A DNA stretch of 64,000 nucleotides from Acanthochlamys bracteata (Eukaryota; Streptophyta; Magnoliopsida; Pandanales; Velloziaceae): contig CM034140.1 in NCBI GenBank assembly GCA_019914995.1, positions 6,990,026 through 7,054,025 of the forward strand, written 5' to 3'. The notes beneath the pieces were generated by a model. That model worked only from the letters and a program-made list of their open reading frames with translations. It was not told the DNA's origin and made no database searches. Numbering within the stretch: the first letter of the stretch is position 1; each line of letters opens with the position of its first letter. Of this stretch, positions 25,443 through 37,695 are shown piece by piece. The position numbers and the translations under genes were made by a program.

Positions 25443-28109
25443 AACAGTTTTATAAGGGGCTATAACTTCTAAATCCAACCCTGAAATCTACTGATTAAAA
25501 AAAAACTCTTGACTTTGATTAAATTTAATGATTAAAATAACGCCGTCTTCGTTTTAAGTATAATAATAAAATCGAAATTTTAAAATAAGATTGTTAGATT
25601 TTATATACCAATAAATATTACAAAAATTTTTTTCAATACTATTAAAAATTTTTAATATTTTTTCTAAAAAAGTTTAGTACATTTTAAAAAATTTTATAAA
25701 AAATTACTCTATATTTTATAGAAAATTTTTTAAGATTATAATTTTTCGAAAAAACTTCAAAAGTTTATAAAAAACTCTCTAAAATTTTATAAAAAGCTCT
25801 TTTAAATATAGTTAATTACAAAAAATTCTTCAAAAATAAAATTATATAAGATTATAAAAAAATTGAGATCTTACCGATTTTAAGATTTAAATTAAAATTT
25901 AGATAGAAATTTACTCAAAAAGAATTTTATTTGAGATCGAAATCGTTTAGGTAAGTAAAATTATAAAATTATAAAATTTTAAAATTTAAATCGAGATTTT
26001 AATAACTTTGATTCGTACTACTCTAATCATTTATTTAACCAATGAATTAACCGACTTTCTGATGAATTTCCATTAATTAAGTAATTAACTAATTTCTTAC
26101 CTTTTCTTTTCTTTCTTATCTCTTTGCTATTCCAGGAAAGACACACGACTTCAATGTTACGGTCCCTCTAATCATAAGAAATTATATAAATTAGCTTGAA
26201 ATAAAGCACATTAATTTACAAAATTCAAATAAATTATTACATAGTCGTTGAAAATGATCCGAATCTTATTTCGAAAAAACTAAGAAAATCAACCGAATAA
26301 ATCTATTAAGTCAACTTTATTAGAAGACTATAGTCAAATACGATGTTCGACCAAATCCAGTGAGTGCATATAAACTCTCACAAATAACTTGGTAAGCAAG
26401 TGTTTCAATCCATACGGCCGCTAAATCGCGATTTTTGATAGAATCCGGTCTGGTCTAAATAAAAATAAATCATTGACACTGCAATAATTCTGTATTAGTA
26501 AAATATAATACCGGAAGAGTTAATCAAAATAAAATATTTGAAGAATTCGGTTCATACATTAAAAAATTCAATTCAATTCAAAAGCTTAAGTCAATAGATT
26601 ATAAAATTTTCTAGTATATTAACTTCACTCTTATCTTATCTTTATCGTCAAAATTATGGTGAGTTTTGGTTAACATCTTCGTATGGTTTGAACTTATGAT
26701 TTCACAGCAAACACAGAACAAGAGCAAAATTACTGCAAAGCGTATGTAGATCATTCATGCGTACAGTAAACAGATTTCTTCCACTTGGAAGTAGTTCATC
26801 TGATATATTATAAAAATCATGCAGCACAAGGCAATGAACAATTTCAAAGGTATTCAATACCAGAAAAAAAAAGGTTTAACAAGATAACGACATTATGCAC
26901 CAGAAAGATTCACTGGAAAGCATTACATATCAGACTATCATAGGTTGCAAGAACTCAACATGGAAGTGCATAAGCATAGCTCACTTCAAATGAATGCAGT
27001 GATGCCTACAATGTAATTTGTCATAAGGTAAAGCATCAACCAGGCTAGCTGTATGAAATAACTCCCAGAATGTCCCAATACCGAACACAAGGCATGCAAT
27101 TAACATCTAGAGCTTACCTATGAAGTGGTGCAGGTTTCTCTTTCTCAAAAGGAAGACAATCAAACAGAAGAGACGAACAAATGCATTTTGGAGAATTGGG
27201 GTGCAGCATGAAGCTCATCATCATCGAATAACAAGTGAAGAAAGAAATGGTGGTGCAACCAAACAAGAGCTTGAAACTATAACTTGGTACTGTTACGCTT
27301 GCTTGAAGAGAAGAGTGTGGTCAGAACATTTTAAGGAAATACTTGCTCTACTCACAAGACCTACTCACAAGACGACTGCGTCATATAAGTAGAGAAATGA
27401 GAGATTTTCGAGAGTTAGCAACAATAGAGACTTGTGAATATTAATTAATTTGAGAACAAAAAAGGGTATTAAACACAATTTTGCACAATACACATCCTAC
27501 CATCAGCAGTTACACCATTACCAACAGAAAGTAGAGAAAATTCTTACCCTACAGCACACCTCTCCAAATACATATTCTCCAAGTGAGATAATTAGAGACA
27601 ACATCCAACATCCTCTCCGATCACCTCTAATCATTGAAAGTGTGGTACTGCATTTCCCAGTTCATAGCCGAAACTGAACACCCAAGAGATACGCCATAGC
27701 TATTGTACAAGAAACAAAATATATGGCTTCCTTGTCACACTATAGATCAATTTCTTGAAATAAGGTCGTAATTCTATTTCCATGGCAAGATAATCAATAA
27801 AAAAATACAAACAACATCCCTTTTGATTTGCAACTAATGATGGGATATGAGTGTAGTCATGTATGTCTCCCTATTTCAAAGACCACTCCAAGCCTGAACT
27901 TTCTTGCAGGAGAGAATGAAGACTCCTCCTCCATAGTCCCTGAATCATCTAAACTTACCAATAAGCTATGATTCTCCTCAATTGGATTCTATTTACACTA
28001 CAAACTTACTACGGGTACACCTTGTCCTTGGTCTCTATAGGGAACGAACAAGTACAAACAAGTATGAATACCACAAAAGCTTAGATTAACATATACGTCG
28101 TCCGTGAAA
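25443..28109. other. Intergenic region, no confident gene
   Basis: 25500-26100 is AT-rich with repeated AAAATTTTATAAAAAAYTC-like segments. From about 26650 composition becomes more balanced. On the minus strand 27110-27215 has an open frame starting MSFMLHPNSPK and ending at a good donor (ATAG|GTAAGC at about 27118), but I found no partner exon. The part near 27700-28109 is likely the 3' UTR of the RING gene. The plus-strand frame 27120-27392 has no recognisable domain. Confidence 0.4.
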
Positions 28110-29186
28110 TCACCATCTTGCAATCCCTCGTTCACTGCGGTCTTCAACCATCCAACCTGCCCTGCTCCTTCCTGAGGTTTCAGCCATTCTCCTTCTGCTC
28201 CTCCTCCTAGATGAGCTAGACTCTGAATTTGATCTAGATGGAGTAGATAAAGATGTTGATGACCTTGACCTTCGGAAGAATGAGAAAAAATTACGAATTG
28301 CCCGAGCAACACCTCCACTCTGCCTTGGTCGGCTCCCACCAGATGCCCAAGAAACCCTCCTAGGGGCATTTCCAACATTGAACCCTCCGTCCATTTCAGT
28401 GTAGACAACAGGTAATTCCCTTTCCCCAGGCCTTCGACCACCTGCAAACCGTCCAACAGCGAACCCACCACCTGGAAGCCTCCAAATTGTCAACCCAACA
28501 GCCTCAGAATCATCCTCTGGTGCAGGCCTCTGGTCAGCCGGTAATTCATGGCGGCAAACCGGGCAAGAATTCCTAATAGACAACCACGGCAAAATGCAAT
28601 CTTGATGATAAAGGTGCTTGCAAGGCATCTCCCTCGCCTCAGCATTGAGCTCGAACGGTTCCTTGCAAACCGCACAATGTGCTTCCGAAGCAACATGGGT
28701 ATCCGAAATCTCAACAGTAGGCATCGATTCAATCGCAGCTTTCGAAGCCGGAGGGTGGTCAAGGGCTCGCGTAGCACCCGTTAACTCAAGCTGAGCAAGC
28801 TGATCCAGCAATCTATCAAACCCAGAACCCATCAAGAAATCCGAGACGCTTGAAGGAAGCGGACGGAGACCCGTTCCAGCGCCATCATCGTAGTAAAGCT
28901 CGAAAGCTGCTGCAGCTGCAGCACGGTCTGAATGGTCTGGTGGACTGCGGAGAACGATAACCGGGTTGAAAGGAGATCGATCGCCTGCAGTAGCACGGCG
29001 ACGGCGAGTTGGAATCGGCGGCGTTCGTGCGGCTTCTTCGAGAAAACCTCCGCCGCAGTCCGGGCACGTGATTGAAGCAGAAGTTGAGCGGATCCGGACG
29101 AAGATACGGCAACTGTAACACCAATACGAAGAAAAAGAGTTCGACGCCATCGGCGATGAAGAAGATGAAGATGAATAAGAAGACAT
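28110..29186 (-). CDS. RING-H2 E3 ubiquitin ligase, RDUF1/RDUF2-like
   Basis: Ubiquitin ligase of the RING + DUF1117 family; Arabidopsis RDUF1/2 act in ABA and drought responses. Intronless, 358 aa from ATG 29186. An N-terminal zinc-ribbon ([10 protein letters not shown] ... [13 protein letters not shown], Cys23 to Cys44) recruits or stabilises. The RING-H2 finger spans residues 171-211 (CAVC ... [10 protein letters not shown] ... CPVC), with the C3H2C3 order intact. After it comes the DUF1117 region ([24 protein letters not shown]), then a serine/arginine-rich tail. The single-exon structure and domain order fit the family. No defects. Confidence 0.94.
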   Translation of the reverse strand: MSSYSSSSSSSPMASNSFSSYWCYSCRIFVRIRSTSASITCPDCGGGFLEEAARTPPIPTRRRRATAGDRSPFNPVIVLRSPPDHSDRAAAAAAFELYYDDGAGTGLRPLPSSVSDFLMGSGFDRLLDQLAQLELTGATRALDHPPASKAAIESMPTVEISDTHVASEAHCAVCKEPFELNAEAREMPCKHLYHQDCILPWLSIRNSCPVCRHELPADQRPAPEDDSEAVGLTIWRLPGGGFAVGRFAGGRRPGERELPVVYTEMDGGFNVGNAPRRVSWASGGSRPRQSGGVARAIRNFFSFFRRSRSSTSLSTPSRSNSESSSSRRRSRRRMAETSGRSRAGWMVEDRSERGIARW

Positions 29187-30555
29187 CAAAAAGATTTATA
29201 ATACCTCAAAGATATAGCAATTTTAAGCAGAAAATACCAATATATAATGAAATTTTTAATACTGAGAGATTGAATTTGAATTTCTTCGTTGATTTCTGGA
29301 GAAAAAATTGAATCTTTCGTTGAAAACCTAGAAAGGAAAAGATCGATTTTTTGAGTCGGGGAACACGAAAACCTAGATCTCAAGCAAGAAATTCACAGCT
29401 TGCAACTGGGCGACCAGAATCTGATCCTTCCAAGATTGAAATGTTCGACTCCGATTTCTAGAACGAAAAAGAAAAAGAACTCGATCTTTTTTTTTGTGTT
29501 ATAATTACAAATCGAAATTACAAAAAATAGACACAAATAACTCTTTCTCGTGGACTCGAGAGACGAAGAACCAAAGGAAAATCGATGAATTAGTAGATTG
29601 AAATTGAAAGAAAAAACTCAAAATTGAAATTTTATTGAAGATAAAAATGATATCTTTGGCGTGCTGAAAAAAAATGGAGAGAATGTAAATTAGAGAGAGA
29701 AGAAGCCGCGTGCTGCGTAGCTGCGTGCAGCCGACGTTTCACACACGGTACGACCACCTCCATTTTGGACTTACCGACACGCGTCATCATTTGTTTGGCA
29801 GAAACACTTGACGGCGTTAAACTTTGCCGTCAGTGAGTCCGCAATCCGTTGACTGTTAATTTCCTAATCAGAGTAGACAAAATTGTAAGATATATTCAAT
29901 TAAATCAATTAATATTGATTACCTGTTTCAGGTTTGTTAAATTAATTAACTATTTTTTGTTGTTAATTCAAATAAGCATTTTGAATTTTTTGAATATAGC
30001 TTAAATATTATTTATAGTATTTTACAAAAAATTTTAAAAGTTTAAAAGTATAAAAGGATATTTGTATAAATTTATATAATTATACAATAATAAAACAAAG
30101 TTATCTTAAACATTTTTATATATTTTTATTTCATAAATATTATTTTATAAATAATTTAAACGTCCCTACGAACATTTTTTGGTTGTGAAAAACGAGAGAT
30201 TATTGTATTTCAAAATCTAGCTGGAGTTTTGTCATGCATTACATCACAAAGAAATTAAAAAAATGAAGAAAGTATTTTCTTTGAAGAATGAAGATATTAT
30301 TATTAATAAGTATAAATCTAGAAGATTGTATTTAAAAAATTATATTTTTCTATGATCAAATATCTTTAAATATTGTTAGTTAAAAATTTAGTGAACCAAA
30401 AAATTTAAAAGTTGTATTGAATCTAAGATTTAACTTTTTAGACGTAAAAAAAAAAAGAAAATATGAACATAGTTTTCAATGGGAAGTGAGAAGCGTTGGA
30501 AACGTTCAACTGCATGAGAATAATTTCATAATAAATAAATATTAAAAATAAATAT
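29187..30555. other. RING-gene upstream region and AT-rich DNA
   Basis: 29187-29700 is likely the 5' leader and promoter of the RING gene (CT-rich on the minus strand, with GAGAGAGAAG near 29690). About 29700-29860 is GC-richer. 29880-30550 is AT-rich without coding signal. Confidence 0.4.
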
Positions 30556-31443
30556 ATAAAAGCCTTCTCGGTAGCACGCCGGCGCTGGCTTGCTCGAAAC
30601 CGTCCCACCGTAACCGGCGAGCACTCTGTACTTATATTACCTAGTGAAACTTGTGCACTCAAACCCAAGCACAGCTGCGAGAATCTTCAGCAGGTAGTTG
30701 GCGACTTCATGCAGGTTCCGTCCAGCTGAGCACGTCGCCTCCGGTGGAAGCTGCCGTAAAAATTTTAACTCGTAAACGGGTCTCGCATTCAACATGAGAT
30801 AATCGGGTCCATAGCTTTCCACCCATCGCCGTCGTCGGGTGAAAGAATCCAACCCCGGTAGTTCATCGCTACCGGAAAGATCCCGTCTGTCAACTCGGCG
30901 AACAAGGCGCTGAACCGGAGTAAGAAAGGTTCTCGGCAAGTCCTTCCCTCTGGGCAAACAACTAAGTATTCTTTAGATTAATTCAAGTCTGATCTTGCCG
31001 GCGTCGAGATTTCGATCTCGAATTAATCGAACGGTGGGTGTAGATAGAATCTCGGATAACCGAGAAATGGAGTAGGTGACCGCCGCTACTTGACGCTGGA
31101 GAACAACGGCGACTACTACAGGGTCCATTAATGTCCGGTGAGTGCATACCAAGAGAACTCCACCGTTGCCGGAGAACGAACTCTTCGGAGAAGGAGGAGT
31201 TCCGTAGACATTAAGTTCGCTGCCGAATGGCCCGATAAGGTATGGAATGTAACGAATGGGAACGATAACCGCGACGATAATTCGAATGGCGGCTAGAAAG
31301 AGTCCGAAAGGTATCCAGAGAAGAATCAGTAGCGATGTCGACGGCGTCGGTCGTTGAACGAGACGGCCGTCGTGGAAGATTACCGGAACAGGCCGGTCTT
31401 CGTCAGAATATTCAGCTCTTGTGAATGGAGCGAAGTATTTCTC
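30556..31443 (-). pseudogene. Plant glycerol-3-phosphate acyltransferase remnant
   Basis: C-terminal acyltransferase part of a land-plant GPAT (cutin/suberin lipid synthesis family). The remnant starts at an acceptor (TGCAG|GAGAAATAC) with EKYFAPFTRAEYSDEDRPVP. The acyltransferase motif HRTLMD (H-X4-D) is present, then AVTYSISRLSEI. A 1-nt gain near 30985 shifts frame into [21 protein letters not shown] 1-nt loss near 30798 shifts it back before RPVYELKFLRQLPPE. A stop (TAA at about 30637) replaces the lysine codon after ECTSFTR, while the old tail (YKYRVLAG) continues beyond. The upstream exon with the HAD-like phosphatase domain of about 250 residues is not found before the TOC75 gene. Clearly non-functional as a full GPAT. 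Confidence 0.85.
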
Positions 31444-32390
31444 CTGCACGTAAGCAGAACATCAGAGCTGCAAAAATTCCAAAGTTTGACTTGATTTACA
31501 TCTTTTAATTTTATAAAAACTCATTAAACCAGTAAATTTTGTTAGAAATCTAATTAATTTAGAGTGTGTTTATTTTTAAAATAAATTTACTATTTTAAAA
31601 ATAAGTTCAAACATTAAAAATTAAAAATATTTAGTAAAACATAAATATTTATATTAATTTTGTAATAATAGTAATTATTAAATATTTTAAAAATTAATAA
31701 AAAAATTAATTTTTTATTTTTTATTTGTTTTATAAAAATAAGTCTAGAAAATGAAATTTGATAGGTACCTAACCTCGCTCTGTACAAGTGTAGAAAATAC
31801 TCTGGAGTATTTATAATTATTCAATTGAGACTTCATTATTAATCTAATACTCGAAATCTTTTTTTCTTTTTCTCTCAGAATTAATCTAATACTTAATAAT
31901 TAAAAAAATAATAAAAATTTTATTAGAAAATAAGAAATAGAAAGTTAAAATTAAGATCCTCGTGAGAAAAGATGAGCATTTTGCAGCTTACCAAGTTTGA
32001 AGAGCAAGTTCATAGATTGCTTAAGAAACCAGAAGCACATATCAAACTTGAAACTGCACTTCAAAATGTCAAAAGCAATTATAAAAAGTTACCAATAAAT
32101 TGAAAGGGTACACAATAAACTGAAGACTTAAAAAGCATCTCTTGGTACAAAAAATACTCATTATGTAACAAGTCGAATGCTCTTAAACAAAGGATCTTGT
32201 CAAAACTCAGGCAGGAGATAATCGTGACAAATTAATGAAACCCGATCTAGTTAGCAAAAATGCTCTACATGAATCAGTGGAGGAGCCAGCCATTGATGCG
32301 CACATAGATGGAATACTTAAAAAGCCTCTGCGGAACGATGATATCTGCCTTTTGCATTCACCTCTACAGATGTTCGTAATTACGGAACCT
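31444..32390. other. AT-rich spacer and TOC75 3' UTR
   Basis: 31500-31960 is AT-rich with GAGTGTGTTTATTTTTAAAATAAA (a likely MITE end). No trace of the missing GPAT first exon. About 32100-32390 is more balanced and likely the 3' UTR of the TOC75 gene. Confidence 0.45.
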
Positions 32391-35300
32391 TCAAAACCTC
32401 TCGCCAAACCTAAAGAACATCGTGCCAGTCCCAGCATTATGATCGACCGCATACTCTGCCCTCACCAATCCGAGCTTCATTCCGACACCATAAGATGTAC
32501 CATGACCAACTCGCCGGAAAAACTCTGTGGGGTTACCCTTCACATCCTTTGAACTACCGAGATCATTGCCATGCTCTACGAAGCCATAGACATGTGTGTT
32601 CTTCACTGGAATGCGCAGCTCAGCAGCAAGCTAACAAGAACATGGAAAGGGAAAAGGGCTAAGTTCAAGCCTTAATAATAAAATCAGTGTATCTTTCTTG
32701 TAAAAGAATGTTCAAGTAAACTTGTTGGAACCCAACTACTACAATTATGAGCTAGGTTAGACAAATTCTCACCTCAAGAATCTGCCTGCAAGCACCTAGT
32801 TCACCCATGTTATACCCCCTAACCGAGTATGGGCCTCCAAGAGTAAATGCATCATAGCTAGGAAGATCTCCTACACAGCCTCCATAGTGGCCATGAAGTA
32901 CAATAGTTGGAGGTGGCGGCTTACCAGCACCCTCTTCAACCGGTTTTAGCTGTATAAAACGTGTTAATGTAAGCTGGTGACGGTTGAAGATGGGAAACTT
33001 GCTACCAATCCCAAGGCCTTGGTCTAACTGCAGTAAGTAGAGAAGGCATATTAGACACAAGAGAACATACACGCCTTAAAGCAAATATTGGTAAATTGTG
33101 ATTCAATAATGTCTGCAGCACACAAACACAGTAATTAGATTGAGCAAAAAAGTAGAAATACAAGTACAAAAGGTGAAAATTGCCCAACAAAAAGTAAGTC
33201 TTAACGATACAAATAAACTAATACAGCACAAAGTAACACAACGCAAATCCCATTCACATAAGTTGCAAGATAAAAGCAAGCTTCCTGGTCTGCATCAGAA
33301 AACCCAATTCCTGGACTACATTAGAGTATACAAAGAATATGTACCTGGAAGACATTCCTCTCGCCAACTAATGCGCCATTCACAAACTTGGTATTATCAC
33401 GTGTAATATTTGCTTGTGCAAATGCGACACGATCAACACCAGTTCCACTGAGGGTTGTCGGGGGACCATCCATGCTCAGACCACCAGAAGGTAATTGGCG
33501 AGCACCATGTGTACATATAGAGCTTGTCTCATCACGTGTAGTGATTTCTTCCATTACCAATCCATACGTGAATTTGCTTTGCCTTGTGAAGCTCTGCAAT
33601 AGAATCCATACTCTAGGGTGTCACATTGGAAGTTACTTAAATGCAAAACAGCTTACTTGAAAATTAAAAAGGAAGGAAAACACAAAAAGACACCTAACCT
33701 CAGTTATGTTGGCTTTCAAGCCCACTCTGTCAATCCATATAGGTGGAACTTCATCAGCTCCAGGTCCACCAGTAAAAACAGGACTCAATTTTCGGCTATT
33801 GAAACAATTGGCTCGAAAAGTTCGATTTCTAGGATCATAAACACCATCTAGATATGGATGAACATACTCAAGCTTAAATGCCAAATCATCCTGCAAAAGA
33901 AAGTATTACTATGAGATTGAGTTGCACTTTCAATGCTAAATATAAATATCACAACAAAACTATCACGCCACAAGGTACCAATAACACCATTGGAATACCC
34001 AAGTAGTAGCAGAATACCAATTTAAGAAGATCTAAAACTAGTTAAGCTACCTGCAGCATACAAGACCATGTTGAAAGTAGACCTTCAACTAGGGTGATTA
34101 AGCTTATGATGAAAGCTCCTCAAAAATAGGGAAGGTTGTGTAAACATTTCAGCATTTAAGGAGAAAACTCAAATTCCAAGTTGAAATACCCAGTCCGTAA
34201 ATCTTGCTGATGAGCTATATGGCAAAATTTAAGGCAGTCTAGCTCCAACACAATAATTGCTACATAGGTCATCAAAGCATCACATATGTGTAAGCAAAAA
34301 CAAAGATCAAAGCATCACATATGTGTAAGCAAAAACAAACATGACATACTAAAAGTTTCAGTTATTTCGTCTCCGTTAGTAGCTTTTTCAGAATAACTGA
34401 CCTAAACTCCTCTTCTTGAAAAATAGCAGGCATGCAAAAATCCTAACGCAACTCTCCCTTCATGGTCAAAACCATTAGGTCAAATAGCAGAACTAGTCCT
34501 TTTTCTTTCTCAAACTTCATTTTAGCATTTTGCAGAAAATACCCCAAAAAAAAAAAAAAAACAAAAGTTTATGTCTAAGACACTCGAACACATATAACCT
34601 GATATTATCTTAAAATTTAGGGTAACTACTTTCAACATCAACAACTAAGCCTCTTCCCACAATGAGAGATTAGCTACATGGATTCTTTTAAACCAGTTTA
34701 ATCTGTAGTGAATAGTATCTAGAATCAATCCATTAACAAGTAAATAAAAACAAAAAAAAAAAAACTTTGTGCAAAAGAAATGAAAGTAGAAGAGTGACCA
34801 AAACCCATTACACCAAACTATTCATTACAATACCAATAACCTCATTAAAAATAACACCAGAACAGTGTGGTTCATCATTACAAACAGCAGCTTATTGTTA
34901 CCAACTAAATAGAAGATCATATCAACTTAGCATGCAGTTGAAAGAGTGCAGCTCTAAAATTTGTGTAAACTATCTACAAATTTGCATTGACTTCTTATTA
35001 AATTCAAAGTTTTCATATGAATATAATGATTCATGTAGCGATCACGCTGAGTTGCATAAATGCAGAATTACTATTGTTGTCAACTTCAAACTGGCCATGT
35101 TTGTCAAAGAAATTAGCCTTTCTACAGTATACAAGCAGTAAATTGCTCAAAATCCTAACCACTTCTCAGGCTTAACAAAAATCTAACCACTTTCACATAG
35201 GATTTCCTTTCTTTTTTTTTTTATAAAAAACTTACTACAGTACTACATAACTTAAATAGCTTTTCACAGTCGAGTAAATTGCTCCCAGAAATCTATATGT

Positions 35301-37389
35301 TGCTATATGATGGCAAGAGAAATCAAAACCTTAAGCACTAGAAAAAGATGAAGAATGCTATAATTTTAAAATACCTGAGGATTCAAAAGATTGCTCGATG
35401 TAACAGACCCATTGATGGATCTATTAAGTCCTTTAATGTTGCGGTGTTCAAATGAAACAGTCCCACCAGGTTGTATTGATGCCTGATAACCAACAACTAA
35501 AGATTACTCATGATCATTGAGCTGCACTAATCACTGATATCGTACAATAAAACAGAAAGATACAAATAAACCAGCATCGGAAGGTTGTATGTTAGCAAAC
35601 ATTATACAAGATAAATTATACCAAAGTTGGCCTTCCTTGCCGACCAGGAACGATACTCCATTCTGTGCTCACTTCAGCCGACTTTTGCTCCAGCTCCTTA
35701 AGTTTTATTTCAACAATAATCCCTCCCTCACTTTTTTCATCAGGTCTTGGATTCACTTCAATGTTAGAGAAAAGTCCAAGAGAATTAATGTTCCTCAAAG
35801 CTTGTTTTCCTGCCTCTATGTTGAAGACATGCCCTTTTTGTAGCTGTAAAGATGAGAAAAAACCAAGATGCTCTTAGGAACATCACAATCAATTTAAAAA
35901 GAAAAATTATCTGAAGCAAGAAAGATTCCACGCTCATAATTAAAGCATCTTCCACAAATCACAGCAATTGTAGTTAAAGCAAATCCATCATCAACAAAGA
36001 ATACAAAATATACCCACTTAGGCAACCAGTTCCCCTAATGAAGCTACCAGTTTAACAATCCCATGCACTTCTCTGAGGCATATTAGAAATAAACATTTGG
36101 TACTACATTGCAATCTCAAGATTCATATGCATAATCTCCAAAAGCATTTCATAGATTGCATGCATCTAAGTGTGCGCTAAACTGACTTAAATATTCAATG
36201 TAATTCAGTCAATGCAATTCACTCACTTAAAAAGTGGAAAATCTATCTACTTTAGATCAATCTAGACAACCTGTCTGGGCATCTCGCGCCGAATGACGGC
36301 CAATTGAGTGTTTCCCTCGCACACATTCCCGAGCTTATCCAGGAACTGCACCGATAGTTGTGTGATATCTCCCTCAACAACCTCACAAACGACCTCCTTA
36401 GTATTCAAATTCCCAAAGTTCACCACCTGAGCACAAGCATATCCTTCATCATGGTACCACTTCTGCACACGGTCCCGAATCCTCTGCAGCAACCGTGCAC
36501 TAACCTTCCCATGCTCCCTCAACATTCCTGTGACCTCCCTCTGTACAGGAATCGGTAACAAACATGGCCTTGACCTATCAATTCGCCGTTTGTATTCCCT
36601 CTCCTGTGCCCTGAAATACTCTAACTTCTCTCTATCAGTCATATCCGGATCCATTTCTGCAGGCTTGGTCTGTGGAAGCAATCCAACATTGATACAGCGA
36701 AACAGATCCGCAGACTGCCATGTCGATTCAACAAATGAGACTGAAACCCCAATTGATCCATCAGGTTTCGTCCTCGCATCAAGGTCGACCTTCTCAAACA
36801 TTCCACAAGAAGCCAACGACTCTAGCTCAGACTGAAGCTGTGATTTAGTGTAGACCGATCCAGGGCGGAGGGAAACCATCTCAAAGAAGGAATCATCCGA
36901 AGCCGAACTCGTGCTCCCGCGCCGACGATCGAAGAACATGATATCAGAAACCTTGTATCGTTTCAAACCGCTTAGCTTGTTGAGCTGAACGGTAATGTTC
37001 GCCGGCAAACCGTGCGGGTCCCATTCCGGCGTTGTGAGTCCCTCTTCTTCTTCGGCCATCGCCGGTTGAGAAAACAACCGGGACCAGAAATTACTACCTC
37101 CTCCCCAACCATGGGACCCACCACCACCTTCCCCACCTCCTCCACCGCCACCATTAAAACCTCCGCCATTACCTGCGCCGTTAATATGGAAGAGAAACCC
37201 GGCGGCCGAAGAGGCGGCGAGAGAGAGAGCAGCAGTTTTCTTATGAGAGAAATTGGAGAAGAACGACAAAGGAATGGTTAGAGAAGATTGACGGCACCGG
37301 CGAGAGGAGGATGCGGACGAAGAAGAGCCGGCGGCAGCTGAGAGATGGGCGGAGACGGCGAAGTTTTGGGTTGTACTGCTGAAAGCCAT
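32391..37389 (-). CDS. TOC75-3: TOC75-3, chloroplast outer-envelope protein translocase channel, 794 aa
   Basis: Omp85-family beta-barrel that forms the protein-import pore of the TOC complex. Seven exons: 36271-37389, 35622-35843, 35375-35482, 33699-33890, 33345-33593, 32773-33027, 32391-32630. All introns are phase 0 and the exons total 795 codons. The start is ATG 37389 (MAFSSTTQ). A serine/alanine-rich transit peptide (about residues 1-65) precedes the family's polyglycine stretch (residues 70-97). POTRA repeats follow to about residue 440 (VVNFGNLNTKEVVCEVVEGD, LRNINSLGLFSNIEV). The C-terminal barrel has KLEYVHPYLDGV, GLVMEEI, VRGYNMGELG and the terminal aromatic FFRFGERF. Length matches the roughly 800-820 aa of known TOC75-3. 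No disabling changes seen. Confidence 0.97.
34271..34340. repeat. Two tandem 35-bp copies in a TOC75 intron
   Basis: 34271-34305 and 34306-34340 are identical except for the last base. Each starts ATCAAAGCATCACATATGTG and continues TAAGCAAAAACAAA. A recent local duplication within intron 3. Confidence 0.92.
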
Positions 37390-37695
37390 GATTGGAAAAA
37401 GATTAGGGAGTTGTGCTGTTGAACGAAACAAAGGGTTTTCCAGAGATTTATTTCTCTACTTTATATTTGCAATATAGTACCTCTAAATTATTATTACTAT
37501 CAGAAACAAGTAGGTCGTTTTTTATTAAGTTTTGTAATGTGGCTGGCCTTCCGAGTCTCTCCATTCTCTAGTATGTAATAATACATCAAATTAAGATCAA
37601 GGGACTTTTGTGCAAACTACTACTGATTATTTTGCAAGAAAAACGTTTACAAATTTTCTTTCTGGAATCTGAAGTGTTTGAGAGAGAGAGGAGCC
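37390..37695. promoter_or_regulatory. Bidirectional promoter between TOC75-3 and the TPR gene
   Basis: Only 306 bp separate the two start codons, which point away from each other. The TOC75 side has TTATATTTGCAATATAGTA near 37460. The TPR side has a GAGAGAGAG leader (37680-37690) just before its ATG. Each 5' UTR must be short, so both promoters must share this space. Confidence 0.7.

Noticed and set aside
27120..27392. 90-codon plus-strand frame (MKWCRFLFLKRK)
   Set aside because: No domain, basic low-complexity start, and the opposite strand has an equally plausible exon-like segment ending in a good donor. Neither could be linked to other exons.
34767..35141. 124-codon plus-strand frame
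   Set aside because: Lies wholly inside a TOC75 intron on the other strand and has no recognisable features.
37389..37431. Upstream extension of TOC75 (MFRSTAQLPNLFPI)
   Set aside because: The upstream start is TTG, not ATG; the first in-frame ATG (37389) gives a typical transit peptide.
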